Shown: positions 43,948 through 52,434 of the stretch, piece after piece | Position numbering within the stretch: position 1 is the first letter of the stretch | How the letters are laid out: each line of letters starts with the position of its first letter | Source of the DNA: Hymenobacter lapidarius | GTDB taxonomy: Bacteria; Bacteroidota; Bacteroidia; Cytophagales; Hymenobacteraceae | DNA length: 64,000 nucleotides | Direction: 5' to 3' | Assembly: GCF_001816145.1 (NCBI RefSeq) | Contig: NZ_MDZB01000096.1 | Location: forward strand, 1 to 64,000 | Notes under the pieces: model-generated | What the model saw: only the letters and a program-made list of their open reading frames with translations | What the model was told of the DNA's origin: nothing | The model's database searches: none | Position numbers and translations under genes: made by a program

Positions 43948-44775
43948 ATGAATCGCCGCTGGCTTTTGTTTGCTCCTTTTGTCGTGTTGTTGTCCGCTGC
44001 CACCCAGCGCGCCATCGGCTCCGGCGACCCCGTGCGGAGCATTCCGCAGTCCAGCTTTGGGCGCGGCGAAGTCATTCAGTACACCGTTCACTACGGGCTC
44101 ATCAACGGTGGCGAGGCCACCGTGGAAACCGCCGGCAGCCTGGAGCGTGTAAACGACCGGCCCTGCTACAAGGCCACCGTGAGCGGGCGCACCACCGGCT
44201 CGTTCGACTTTTTCCTGCGCATCCGCGACCAGTGGCGGGCCTACATCGACACGACCAGCATCCTGCCCCTGCGCTCCCATCGGGACATTGCCGAGAAAAA
44301 TTACCGCAAGCGAGAAACCGTGAACTACGACCACATCAACGACGTGGCCGATGTGCAGGACAACAGCAAAGACAAACCCCGGCGCAAAACCGTGAAGATT
44401 GCCAACAACACCCTGGAGCTGGTGAGTGGGTTCTATTACCTGCGCACCTTCAACTTCGACCGCATGCGGGTGGGCGAGGTCATCAAAGTACCGGGCTACC
44501 TCGACGGCGACAACTTTATGCTGGAAGTAACCTACAAGGGCCGGGAAATTGTGGAAACCAAGGCCGGCGATGTGCGGGCCTTCAAGCTGGTGCCTAAGAT
44601 GCCAAGCAACAAGCTGTTCCGGGGCGAAAACGCCATTTCGGTGTACCTCTCCGACGACCGCAACAAGATTCCGGTGCTGTTCCAGGCCGAGATGTTTGTG
44701 GGCACGGTGAAGGTGGACATGGTGAAATACCAGGGCCTGAAGTCGCGGCTGAACATAGTGAGCAGGGCAAATTAG
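43948..44775 (+). CDS. DUF3108 exported protein
   Basis: This 275-aa protein matches the DUF3108 family. It has a short signal sequence (MNRRWLLFAPFVVLLSAAT), then FGRGEVIQYTVHYGLINGGEATVE, a conserved opening of the family, FFLRIRDQWRAYIDTTSILPLR, VSGFYYLRTFNFDRMRVGEVIKV and YLSDDRNKIPVLFQAEMFVG. The fold is predicted to be mainly beta; it probably works in the periplasm or outer membrane. Function not established. Confidence 0.85.
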   Translation: MNRRWLLFAPFVVLLSAATQRAIGSGDPVRSIPQSSFGRGEVIQYTVHYGLINGGEATVETAGSLERVNDRPCYKATVSGRTTGSFDFFLRIRDQWRAYIDTTSILPLRSHRDIAEKNYRKRETVNYDHINDVADVQDNSKDKPRRKTVKIANNTLELVSGFYYLRTFNFDRMRVGEVIKVPGYLDGDNFMLEVTYKGREIVETKAGDVRAFKLVPKMPSNKLFRGENAISVYLSDDRNKIPVLFQAEMFVGTVKVDMVKYQGLKSRLNIVSRAN

Positions 44776-44828
44776 CCCGGGCGGACCGTGGTCACACAAT
44801 CGTAACATGGGCCCGTCGGGCAAAGCGG

Positions 44829-44836
44829 TACTTTTG
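44829..44836 (+). promoter_or_regulatory. -7 box TACTTTTG for response regulator
   Basis: TACTTTTG matches TAnnTTTG and lies 37 bp before the GTG start of the response regulator. Confidence 0.4.
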
Positions 44837-44873
44837 CAGCGGAAATCCTTCGCTTCACTTAAGCCCCTCCGCC

Positions 44874-45569
44874 GTGACTGCTCCCCAATCGCCCGTGTAC
44901 AAGATTCTTGTGGTCGACGACGACCCGGACATCGTGGAGCTGCTGGAGTTTAACCTGAAGAAAGAAGGCTACCAGACCGCCTCGGCCAGCGACGGCCGCA
45001 AGGCCCTGGACGTAGCCGCCGAGTTTAACCCCGACATCATCTTGCTCGACGTGATGATGCCCAACCTCGACGGCATCGCCGCCTGCCGCCGCCTGCGCGA
45101 GCAGCCCAAGTTCAAGGACACGTACATCTTGTTTCTCACGGCCCGTGCCGAAGAATTTTCGGAAGTAGCAGCCTTTGAGGCCGGGGCCGACGACTTCATT
45201 GCCAAGCCCATCAAGCCGCGGGCTTTGCTGGGCCGTCTGGCGGCCGTGAAGCGCCGCGACCAAGACCCCCACGCCGCCGTGGACGCCATCGACATCAACG
45301 GCCTGCGCATTGACCGCACCGGCTTTGCCGTGTACCAGGACGGCAAAAAAATCACCTTGCCCAAGAAGGAATTTGAGCTATTGGCCTTCCTTGCAGCCTC
45401 GCCCCACAAGGTGTTCAACCGCGACGAGCTGCTCCAGAACATCTGGGGCAACGACGTGTTTGTGCTGGCCCGCACCGTGGACGTGCACGTGCGCAAAGTG
45501 CGCGAGAAAGTGGGCGACCACCACATCCAGACCATCAAGGGCGTGGGCTACAAGTTCAACGCGGACTGA
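44874..45569 (+). CDS. OmpR/PhoB-family response regulator
   Basis: This 231-aa regulator has a receiver domain (residues about 9-125) with the acidic pocket VDDDPD, the phospho-acceptor D59 in LLDVMMPN, the Thr of FLTARA and Lys of AKPIKP, followed by a winged-helix DNA-binding domain (LPKKEFELLAFLA, RTVDVHVRKVREKVG, IKGVGYKFNAD). It pairs with the histidine kinase downstream, separated by a palindromic repeat. The GTG start at 44874 fits the family. Regulon unknown; phosphate or envelope control is possible. Confidence 0.93.
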   Translation: MTAPQSPVYKILVVDDDPDIVELLEFNLKKEGYQTASASDGRKALDVAAEFNPDIILLDVMMPNLDGIAACRRLREQPKFKDTYILFLTARAEEFSEVAAFEAGADDFIAKPIKPRALLGRLAAVKRRDQDPHAAVDAIDINGLRIDRTGFAVYQDGKKITLPKKEFELLAFLAASPHKVFNRDELLQNIWGNDVFVLARTVDVHVRKVREKVGDHHIQTIKGVGYKFNAD

Positions 45570-45586
45570 TACCCACCAACCAAGAG

Positions 45587-45681
45587 GAACGTCATGCAGA
45601 GCGCAGCGAAGCATCTTGCCCGCAACTGGTAATCATTTACTATTGCACGCAAGATGCTTCGCTGCGCTCTGCATGACGTTC
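45587..45681. repeat. GTCATGC palindrome, copy 4
   Basis: Arms 45587-45619 and 45649-45681 are perfect 33-nt complements (core GTCATGCAGAGCGCAGCGAAGC). It separates the response regulator from its sensor kinase. Confidence 0.9.
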
Positions 45682-45708
45682 TTTCCTTACTAACTACTCG
45701 CCGCATCA

Positions 45709-46761
45709 ATGAATCTCTCCTCTCGCACCATTGCCGTGCTCATTGCGCTGTTGGTGGCGGGCGTGCTCACCGCTTACGCGCACATCGGCCCCGGCTTGCC
45801 CTTTCGCGAGGCTTTCTTGGCGGCGGGTGTCACGGTGGCGGCCTGCTTTCTGTTGGTGTACCTGTCGTTTGAGGCCCTGATTTTTAGGGAAATAAACGGT
45901 ATCTACGCCGGCCTAGAACACATCAAGCGCAAGGAGTTCAAGCGGCTCAGCAGCAAATTCCTGTTTCGACCCGAGCCGGTGAAGCGGGTGCGCGACGAGA
46001 TTCTGCTCATGGCCGAGCGCCGCCAGCAGGAAATCGACGAGCTGGTGCGCCTCCAGGCGTTACGCCGCGAGTTCCTGGCCGATGTATCGCACGAACTGAA
46101 GACGCCGCTTTTCGCCGCCCAGGGCTTTGTGCACACCATTTTGGACGACGAGGAGGGCGGCATCGACCCGGCTACCCGCCGCAAATTTCTGGGCAAAGCC
46201 GCCGCCAGCCTCGACACGCTCGACGCCTTGGTGCAGGACCTGGTCACCATTGCCCAGCTGGAGAAAGGCGTGGTCCGCATGCGCCGCCAGCGCTTCGATT
46301 TGGTGGTGCTGGTGCTCGAAATCTTTGAGCTTCTGGAGCAGCAGGCGGCCCAGCGGGGCACCGTGCTTGAGCTATTTCCGCCCAGCCTGGCAGGTACCAG
46401 CTTGCTGGTGGTGGCCGACCGCAACCGCATTCGTCAGGTACTGGTGAACTTGGTTGATAACGCTATCAAGTACGGCCGGGAGCAAGGCCGTGTAGTGGTG
46501 GCGTTGGTGGAAGGCAGCCGTGCCGTGCGCATTGCCGTGCGCGACGACGGGGCCGGCATCGCGCCCGAGCACCAGGGCCGGATTTTTGAGCGGTTCTACC
46601 GCATTGATAAAAGCCGCTCCCGCGACTCGGGCGGTTCGGGCCTGGGCCTGGCCATCAGCAAGCACATCGTGGAGGCGCACAAATCCAGCATTCGGGTCAA
46701 GAGCACCGTGGGCGAAGGCACCACCCTGGAGTTCAAGCTCAGCAAGCCCAAGGCGAAGTAG
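45709..46761 (+). CDS. Membrane sensor histidine kinase (PhoR-like)
   Basis: This 350-aa kinase has two N-terminal membrane helices (about residues 6-50), a short HAMP-like linker, the H-box FLADVSHELKTPLFAA with phospho-acceptor H128, the N-box NLVDNAIKYG, and ATP-lid motifs DDGAGIAPEHQGRIFERFYR and GGSGLGLAISKHIVEAH. It lacks a large periplasmic or PAS sensor domain, so the signal is unclear. It phosphorylates the regulator encoded upstream, by gene order. Confidence 0.93.
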   Translation: MNLSSRTIAVLIALLVAGVLTAYAHIGPGLPFREAFLAAGVTVAACFLLVYLSFEALIFREINGIYAGLEHIKRKEFKRLSSKFLFRPEPVKRVRDEILLMAERRQQEIDELVRLQALRREFLADVSHELKTPLFAAQGFVHTILDDEEGGIDPATRRKFLGKAAASLDTLDALVQDLVTIAQLEKGVVRMRRQRFDLVVLVLEIFELLEQQAAQRGTVLELFPPSLAGTSLLVVADRNRIRQVLVNLVDNAIKYGREQGRVVVALVEGSRAVRIAVRDDGAGIAPEHQGRIFERFYRIDKSRSRDSGGSGLGLAISKHIVEAHKSSIRVKSTVGEGTTLEFKLSKPKAK

Positions 46762-46850
46762 GCCGGGTAGCCGCTGCCGCTCGGCGGGGCCTTGCGCCCA
46801 CCATTCACCATTCCCGACTGGAAATCAGGGGCAGTCGTTTCACGTCGCCG

Positions 46851-46858
46851 TACCTTTG
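46851..46858 (+). promoter_or_regulatory. -7 box TACCTTTG for RluA-like gene
   Basis: The octamer is identical to those of guaB, rplM and gcvP but lies only 9 bp before the ATG, implying a nearly leaderless mRNA. Confidence 0.4.
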
Positions 46859-46867
46859 GGCTTCCGT

Positions 46868-47581
46868 ATGAAGCTCCCCAATTTTTCCGACCTCGTTATT
46901 TTCGAGAACGACGACTACCTCGTTGTGAACAAGCCCCCGTTTCTGGCCACGCTCGACGAGCGGGTGGGCGGCGCGCCCAACATGCTGCGCCTGGCCCGCC
47001 AGCACTACGACGATATTCAGGCTGCTCACCGCCTCGACCGCGAAACCAGCGGCGCCCTGGCCTTCGCCAAAACGCCTGAAGCCTACCGCCACCTCGCCAT
47101 GCAGTTTGAGAACCGCGAGGTGAAGAAGCAGTACCACGCCGTGGCGTGGGGCACCCCGCACTTCGACAAACAGGTGGTGGACCGCAGCATCGAAAACACC
47201 ACTCGCGGCAAAGCCCGCCTGGCCTACAAAGGCAAGGCGGCCGAAACGCACTTCACCACCCTCGAAAACTTCACCCGGCACTCGCTCATTCTCTGCGAGC
47301 CCATCACGGGCCGCATGCACCAGATTCGCCTGCACCTGATGTACCTGCAGGCCCCCATCGTGGGCGACACGTTATATGGCGGAGAGGACTTTTTCCTGTC
47401 TTCGCTGAAGAAGAAATTCAACATGAAAGCCGGCGAAGAGGAGCAGCCGTTCATCAAGCGCTTTGCCCTGCACGCCATGCGGCTGCAGTTCACCGGGTTG
47501 CAGGGAGAGGAAATCAGCGTAGAAGCGCCCTACCCCAAAGACTTCCGGGTACTGGTCGATGCCCTGCGACAAAACCGATAG
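46868..47581 (+). CDS. RluA-family pseudouridine synthase
   Basis: This 237-aa enzyme converts uridine to pseudouridine in rRNA or tRNA. It shows the family's motif I AAHRLDRETSGALAFAKT with catalytic Asp, YHAVAWGTP, and motif III SLILCEPITGRMHQIRLHL followed by PIVGDTLYGG. No S4 domain is present, as in small RluA/RluC variants. The exact target site is not predictable. ATG 46868 gives the normal start (VIFENDDYLVVNKP). Confidence 0.92.
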   Translation: MKLPNFSDLVIFENDDYLVVNKPPFLATLDERVGGAPNMLRLARQHYDDIQAAHRLDRETSGALAFAKTPEAYRHLAMQFENREVKKQYHAVAWGTPHFDKQVVDRSIENTTRGKARLAYKGKAAETHFTTLENFTRHSLILCEPITGRMHQIRLHLMYLQAPIVGDTLYGGEDFFLSSLKKKFNMKAGEEEQPFIKRFALHAMRLQFTGLQGEEISVEAPYPKDFRVLVDALRQNR

Positions 47582-47589
47582 GGACATCT

Positions 47590-49197
47590 ATGCCACTGCT
47601 TCAGTTGCTAGCTTCCCCAAAGCATCTCTTTCGCTTAACTCGCTTTTGGGAAGAGGCGGCCTTTTGGCTGCTGCTATTGCTGCACTTGGGGCCAATCTGG
47701 GCAAGCCACTATTTTCTAACCGCCGATGGACCCGCACACCTATACAATGCGATGCTGCTCAAAACCCTGTGGTTGGACCCCGGTAGCAGGTGGCACCAAC
47801 TATTGGTGCTTAATATCAATCCGGAGCCCAACTATCTAAGCCATATACTGCTGGTTGGGCTGCTCACCATATTCCCGCCCTGGCTAGCTGAGAAAGTTAT
47901 TCTTACCCTCTACGTCGTAGGGTTTCCGCTCGCCCTGCGCTATCTCTTACGCGCAGGCAGACCAGGGACCGATTGGCTAGCTGTGCTTGGGTTTCCCCTA
48001 ATCTATAGCGCACTATTTGTATGGGGGTTCTACAACTTTTGCTTGAGCTTGGTCTTGCTATTGCTAGTGCTGGGCTACTGGCAGCGCTGGACCTGCAACG
48101 GCAAAAACAGCGGCATTTGGGGATTGGCTGGGCTGATTATACTACTATACGCAGCCAACCCACTCACTTATTTAGTTTCTGGCTTATTGCTGGGCTTGCT
48201 AGCAATTTTTCAAAGCCCCACCAAAGCGGGATTTGCTGCATTTCTGCGCAGAACCGGCTGGTTGTTGCTGGCTTACTTGCCCACCTTGCCACTGCTGGGG
48301 TGGTATTTCTGGCAGAAAGGCACGGCTACTAGTGCCCCAGCGCAGCATTACGGTGAAAACTTTGCGGACTGGCTGCATCTGGAACCCCTTGCCTACTTCG
48401 GCTCAGCCGAGGGCACTTACCGGTGGCTCGTAGCTGGCCTTATTCTTTTGGCATTGGCAGGTGCAAGCTGGCAGTTGCTACGGCGGCAGGTACAGCTTAA
48501 GGCCGTGTTGCCGTGGGCCACGGGCACGCTGCTCCTGCTGCTGGCCTACATTATTCTGCCCGATGCCATTTCTGGTGGCAGCATCATCCGGCCGCGTTGG
48601 GGCCTGCTGAGCTACCTGACTATACTGGTCGCTCTAGGTGCCTTGCCTTGGATGCCGCGGCTACGGCTATTTCTGCTCGGTGCCGGTACTATTATAGCCA
48701 TTATATTTCTGGGATTTCGCTTTCAGAAGTTTGCCTCCTTGCAAAACGGACTGGCTGAATATCGCTCTGTGTCTCCTTATCTGACGCCTGGCACCACCTT
48801 GCTGCCCCTTACCTACGCTCAGGTAACCCGCATGCCCAATGGCCAAGACGTAAAAACCTACATTAGTATTTTCTCGCACGCCGCAAGCTACCTGTGTATT
48901 GAAAAAGATGTATTTAACTACGACAACTACGAAGCCAACACCGAGTATTTCCCGCTCACGTGGCGGCCTGGCTGTGCTCCGCTACTTGAGGCTGAGCAGC
49001 TGCCGGCGCGCCTAGCGCCATTTCTCTATCAACCCCACCACGCGCCCACCTACCTCTTGCTTTGGGGCCGACAGGCAGCTCCTGCAGCTAGCACTACCAA
49101 CGCCCGTCAGATTGCCAACTACATCAACCATTTTGGTTATGTGCTTCGTTTTCGCTCAGCTTCTGGCCTGCTCGAATTATACCAACGCCCGTTCTAA
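47590..49197 (+). CDS. Polytopic membrane protein (glycosyltransferase-like hypothetical)
   Basis: This 535-aa protein has 10-12 hydrophobic segments and a roughly 130-residue C-terminal soluble part. The first loop contains TADGPAHLYNAMLLKTLW, reminiscent of the Asp-containing first loop of membrane glycosyltransferases (GT-C fold). I do not recognise a specific family, and a glycosyl transfer function is only a suggestion. GC content and codon use (many TAT, CTA, ATA codons) are lower and differ from the RluA-like gene 8 bp upstream, which may indicate separate origin. Confidence 0.7.
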   Translation: MPLLQLLASPKHLFRLTRFWEEAAFWLLLLLHLGPIWASHYFLTADGPAHLYNAMLLKTLWLDPGSRWHQLLVLNINPEPNYLSHILLVGLLTIFPPWLAEKVILTLYVVGFPLALRYLLRAGRPGTDWLAVLGFPLIYSALFVWGFYNFCLSLVLLLLVLGYWQRWTCNGKNSGIWGLAGLIILLYAANPLTYLVSGLLLGLLAIFQSPTKAGFAAFLRRTGWLLLAYLPTLPLLGWYFWQKGTATSAPAQHYGENFADWLHLEPLAYFGSAEGTYRWLVAGLILLALAGASWQLLRRQVQLKAVLPWATGTLLLLLAYIILPDAISGGSIIRPRWGLLSYLTILVALGALPWMPRLRLFLLGAGTIIAIIFLGFRFQKFASLQNGLAEYRSVSPYLTPGTTLLPLTYAQVTRMPNGQDVKTYISIFSHAASYLCIEKDVFNYDNYEANTEYFPLTWRPGCAPLLEAEQLPARLAPFLYQPHHAPTYLLLWGRQAAPAASTTNARQIANYINHFGYVLRFRSASGLLELYQRPF

Positions 49198-49241
49198 ACA
49201 TCTTTTTGCTTCACGTTCAGACAAAAACTACTCGCGGCCAC

Positions 49242-49272
49242 TTGTCTATTTCCCCATAAATCAGTACCTTTG
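49242..49272 (+). promoter_or_regulatory. rplM promoter
   Basis: TTG (49242-49244), a 20-bp spacer and TACCTTTG (49265-49272) form the best Bacteroidota-type promoter in the window, 72 bp before the rplM start. Confidence 0.6.
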
Positions 49273-49344
49273 TGTCCGTTTTTCCCGAAGCCGTAAGGGC
49301 TTCGAACTCTTATTCAATAGTTTAGCATACCTTTTTTTCGACTC

Positions 49345-49797
49345 ATGGACCACCTGAGCTTCAAGACGACCCACGTCAATAAGGCCAACGCCCAGAAGAG
49401 CTGGGTTATCGTAGACGCCAGCGTAGCCCCGCTGGGCCGCGTTTGCTCGCAGATTGCCAACATTCTGCGTGGCAAGCACAAGCCTTCGTTTACGCCCAAC
49501 TCGGACTGCGGTGACAACGTCATCGTGCTCAACGCCGACAACCTGCGCGTAACGGGCAAAAAAATGACCGAAAAGGTCTACATCACCCACTCGGGCTACC
49601 CCGGCGGCCAGAAGCGTCGCACCGTACGCGAGCAGATGGACCGCGACTCGCGTCGCGTAATTGAGCACGCCGTGAAAGGCATGCTGCAGGGCAACAAGTT
49701 GGGTTCGGCTCAGTACCGCAACCTGTACGTGTACGCTGGCATGGAGCACCCGCACGAGGCGCAGCAGCCCGTTGCTATTGAACTAAAAAACCTGTAA
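49345..49797 (+). CDS. rplM: 50S ribosomal protein L13
   Basis: This 150-aa protein is L13, an early-assembly 23S rRNA-binding protein. It matches the family through WVIVDASVAPLGRVCSQIANILRGKHKPSFTP, YITHSGYPGGQKRRTVREQM and AVKGMLQGNKLG. It heads the rplM-rpsI-rpsB-tsf cluster. A palindromic repeat separates it from rpsI. Confidence 0.97.
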   Translation: MDHLSFKTTHVNKANAQKSWVIVDASVAPLGRVCSQIANILRGKHKPSFTPNSDCGDNVIVLNADNLRVTGKKMTEKVYITHSGYPGGQKRRTVREQMDRDSRRVIEHAVKGMLQGNKLGSAQYRNLYVYAGMEHPHEAQQPVAIELKNL

Positions 49798-49801
49798 GAA
49801 C

Positions 49802-49877
49802 TTGTAGCACATGCTTTAGCTTGTGCATACAGGAATTTACGTTTCTAATCCGGCACAAGCTAAAGCATGTGCTACAA
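49802..49877. repeat. Perfect palindrome between rplM and rpsI
   Basis: TTGTAGCACATGCTTTAGC... (49802-49826) and its complement (49853-49877) form 25-bp perfect arms with a 26-nt spacer. No other copy occurs in the window. Confidence 0.85.
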
Positions 49878-49896
49878 TTCACAAATTTTTCCACTA

Positions 49897-50283
49897 ATGG
49901 CAATTACCAACACCTCTGGTAGAAGAAAAACCTCGGTGGCCCGCATTTACATGCAGGCCGGGCAAGGGAATATCACTATCAATGACCGGGACATGAAGGC
50001 GTATTTCAGCAACGAGTTGCTGGAGAACGTGGTCAACCAGCCCCTGGCAATTCTTGAGCAAGTCGGCCAGTACGACATCAAGGTGAACGTGAAAGGCGGC
50101 GGCATTTCGGCCCAGGCCGAGGCTATCCGCCTGGCAATCACCAAGGCGCTCGTAAGCGACAACGAAGAAACCCGTCCTGCTTTGAAGAAGGAAGGCTTCC
50201 TCACCCGCGACCCGCGCATGGTGGAACGCAAGAAATTCGGCAAGCGCAAGGCTCGTCGCTCGTTCCAGTTCTCGAAACGCTAA
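49897..50283 (+). CDS. rpsI: 30S ribosomal protein S9
   Basis: This 128-aa protein is S9: it has GRRKTSVARIYMQAGQGNITIN, VKGGGISAQAEAIRLAITKAL and the basic C-terminal tail RKARRSFQFSKR that reaches the P-site tRNA. Size and order after rplM are standard. Confidence 0.97.
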   Translation: MAITNTSGRRKTSVARIYMQAGQGNITINDRDMKAYFSNELLENVVNQPLAILEQVGQYDIKVNVKGGGISAQAEAIRLAITKALVSDNEETRPALKKEGFLTRDPRMVERKKFGKRKARRSFQFSKR

Positions 50284-50301
50284 AACCAGGAGGATACTAT
50301 C

Positions 50302-51069
50302 ATGGCTCAGACGACTTATAAGGACCTGCTCGACGCAGGTGCCCACTTTGGTCACCTCACCCGCAAGTGGGACCCCAAAATGGCGCCGTACATCTTCATG
50401 GAGAAGAACGGCATCCACATCATTGACCTCAACAAGACGCTGGTTTCGTTGGATTACGCTGCCACTGCTATTCGCAACATCGCGAAGAGCGGCCGCAAAA
50501 TCATGTTCGTAGCCACCAAAAAGCAGGCCCAGGAAATCGTAACCACCGAAGCCGAACGCTTGAAGATGCCTTTCGTTACCGACCGGTGGTTGGGTGGCAT
50601 GCTCACCAACTTCGCCACGGTTCGCAAGAGCCTGAAGAAGATGTCCACCATCGACAAGATGGTGAAAGAGAACACGGCCTACGCCGCGCTCGCCAAGCGG
50701 GAGAAGCTGATGATGACGCGTGAGCGCGCCAAGCTGGACCGGGTACTCGGCGGTATCGCCGACCTTGGCCGCCTGCCGGCTGCGTTGTTCGTTATCGACG
50801 TGAAGCGCGAGCACATCGCCGTGAAAGAAGCCCACAAATTGGGTATCCCGGTGTTTGCTATCTGCGACACGAACTCGAACCCCGAATTGGTACAATTCCC
50901 GATTCCTGCCAACGACGACGCCTCGAAGTCCATTCAGCTCATCGTGAGCGTAATCGGTAAGGCCATCGAAGACGGTCTGTCGGAGCGCAAAGTTGACAAA
51001 GAAGACGCCGACCGCAAGGAAGCCGACGAGGCTGCTATTGCTGAAAAAACGGCTGCTGACGAAGAATAG
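50302..51069 (+). CDS. rpsB: 30S ribosomal protein S2
   Basis: This 255-aa protein is S2: DLLDAGAHFGHLTRKWDPKMAPYI, FVATKKQAQEI, DRWLGGMLTNFATV and FAICDTNSNP are diagnostic. The C-terminus has an acidic extension (DEAAIAEKTAADEE). It lies 18 bp after rpsI; an AGGAGG-like purine tract 7-12 bp before its ATG is unusual here, as most genes lack Shine-Dalgarno sequences. Confidence 0.97.
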   Translation: MAQTTYKDLLDAGAHFGHLTRKWDPKMAPYIFMEKNGIHIIDLNKTLVSLDYAATAIRNIAKSGRKIMFVATKKQAQEIVTTEAERLKMPFVTDRWLGGMLTNFATVRKSLKKMSTIDKMVKENTAYAALAKREKLMMTRERAKLDRVLGGIADLGRLPAALFVIDVKREHIAVKEAHKLGIPVFAICDTNSNPELVQFPIPANDDASKSIQLIVSVIGKAIEDGLSERKVDKEDADRKEADEAAIAEKTAADEE

Positions 51070-51087
51070 TCCCTTCTTAGCTCTTTG

Positions 51088-51147
51088 AAAAGAGGGAACC
51101 TTGTAGGAACGTGTCTTGGCGCGTTCGGCGCAGGGTTCCCTCTTTTT
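51088..51147 (+). terminator. Terminator-like stem after rpsB
   Basis: AAAAGAGGGAACC (51088-51100) pairs with GGTTCCCTCTTTT (51134-51146). The left arm of a separate repeat lies in its loop, so the repeat seems to have inserted into, or grown around, a terminator. Confidence 0.6.
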
Positions 51148-51208
51148 CTAAGGGTGTTTCCCTGCTTTTGAACCCTAACGATTGAACGCGCCAAGGCGCG
51201 TTCCTACA
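51102..51208. repeat. Inverted repeat between rpsB and tsf
   Basis: Arms 51102-51126 and 51184-51208 (TGTAGGAACG...TTGGCGCG) are 25 nt with two mismatches. The spacer contains the right half of the terminator stem. Confidence 0.8.
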
Positions 51209-51234
51209 TTTAAACCTTTTAAACCCAACATCTA

Positions 51235-52071
51235 ATGGCCGCTATTACCGCCGCAGACGTAAATAAGCTCCGCACCATGACCGGTGCCGGCATGATGGAT
51301 TGCAAAAAAGCCCTGGTGGAAGCCGATGGCGACTTCGAAGCCGCCCGCGACATCCTGCGCAAGCACGGCCAGAAAATCGCGGACAAGCGCGCCGAAAACG
51401 AAACCTCGGAAGGCCTCGTGCTGGTGAGCGTGAGCGAAGACGGTACCAAAGGCAAATTGGTAGCCCTGGCCTGCGAAACCGAATCGGTAGCCAAAGTGGC
51501 CAACTTCCGCGAGTTGGCCCAGCAAATCCTGGACACGGCCGTGCGTATTGACGCCGGCACGAAAGAGGACATCCTGGCTGCTACGGCTTCGGACGGCACC
51601 AGCATTCAGGAGCACGTGACCGACCTGATGGGCAAAATCGGTGAGAAGCTGGAGGTAATTTACGCCACGCTGACCGCTGAGAAAGTGGCTTCCTACATCC
51701 ACTCCGACAACAAAAAGGCGGTACTCGTGGGCCTGAAGAACGTGGGCGACGCTGACGCTGCTGCCGTGGGCCGCGACGTAGCCATGCAAATTGTGGCCAT
51801 GAAGCCCATTGCCGTTGATAAGGAAGGGGTGGACGCTTCCATTGCTGAGCGTGAAATCGAAGTGGGCAAGGAGCAGGCGCGCGCCGAAGGCAAGCCCGAG
51901 GCGATGCTGGAGAAAATTGCCCAGGGCAAGCTCAACAAGTTCTACAAGGACAACACCCTGCTGAACCAGGAATTCGTGAAAGACAACTCGATGACCATCG
52001 CCCAGCTGCTCGACAGCAAGTCGAAAGGCATGACGGTTTCGGACTTTAAGCGGGTGGCTATCGGCGCTTAA
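51235..52071 (+). CDS. tsf: Elongation factor Ts
   Basis: EF-Ts recharges EF-Tu by releasing GDP. The 278-aa protein has the N-terminal UBA-like domain with VNKLRTMTGAGMMDCKKALVEADGDFE, the core ALACETESVAKVANF, and the C-terminal dimer region (QFVKD-like NQEFVKDNSMTIAQLL). Gene order rpsB-tsf is the widespread one. A terminator follows. Confidence 0.97.
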   Translation: MAAITAADVNKLRTMTGAGMMDCKKALVEADGDFEAARDILRKHGQKIADKRAENETSEGLVLVSVSEDGTKGKLVALACETESVAKVANFRELAQQILDTAVRIDAGTKEDILAATASDGTSIQEHVTDLMGKIGEKLEVIYATLTAEKVASYIHSDNKKAVLVGLKNVGDADAAAVGRDVAMQIVAMKPIAVDKEGVDASIAEREIEVGKEQARAEGKPEAMLEKIAQGKLNKFYKDNTLLNQEFVKDNSMTIAQLLDSKSKGMTVSDFKRVAIGA

Positions 52072-52092
52072 TTGCGGCTTTTAGCTAAATTG

Positions 52093-52127
52093 AAAGCCCC
52101 GCTGGCATTGTGCCAGCGGGGCTTTTT
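52093..52127 (+). terminator. tsf terminator
   Basis: AAAGCCCCGCTGGCA pairs with TGCCAGCGGGGCTTT around a 3-nt loop and ends in T7. Confidence 0.9.
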
Positions 52128-52143
52128 TTATTTAAATTGCGAT

Positions 52144-52434
52144 ATGGATGGATTACGCAAAGCAGCTTATCGAGGAATTTTATACAATTTCCTTCTAAAT
52201 ATTCGCACCATCCCCACTCCTTTAACAGATGATAAGCGAGCTATTGTTATTGGCAAATTTGCTGGACCAATTGCTTACCAGTTGCATAATCTAGCACTGG
52301 CCTCAGTTAATGATTTTGTTGAATTCCAAGAAGCGCACTTCTGGGATTCAATTAATGTATTCAACAAAAACAACCCTGACACTCAAATCACGCACTTGCG
52401 CGTTCAATTTGAGCGCGACCTACTTGCTTCTTAA
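52144..52434 (+). CDS. AT-rich orphan protein (96 aa)
   Basis: This ORF starts 17 bp after the tsf terminator and encodes MDGLRKAAYRGILYNFLLNIRTIP ... HLRVQFERDLLAS, a soluble protein with no recognised domain. Its base composition (about 40 percent GC) and codon use (ATT, TTA, GAT, AAT) are quite unlike neighbouring genes, which suggests recent acquisition. Its 3' end overlaps the convergent DUF3089 gene by 15 bp. No promoter was identified. Confidence 0.6.
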   Translation: MDGLRKAAYRGILYNFLLNIRTIPTPLTDDKRAIVIGKFAGPIAYQLHNLALASVNDFVEFQEAHFWDSINVFNKNNPDTQITHLRVQFERDLLAS

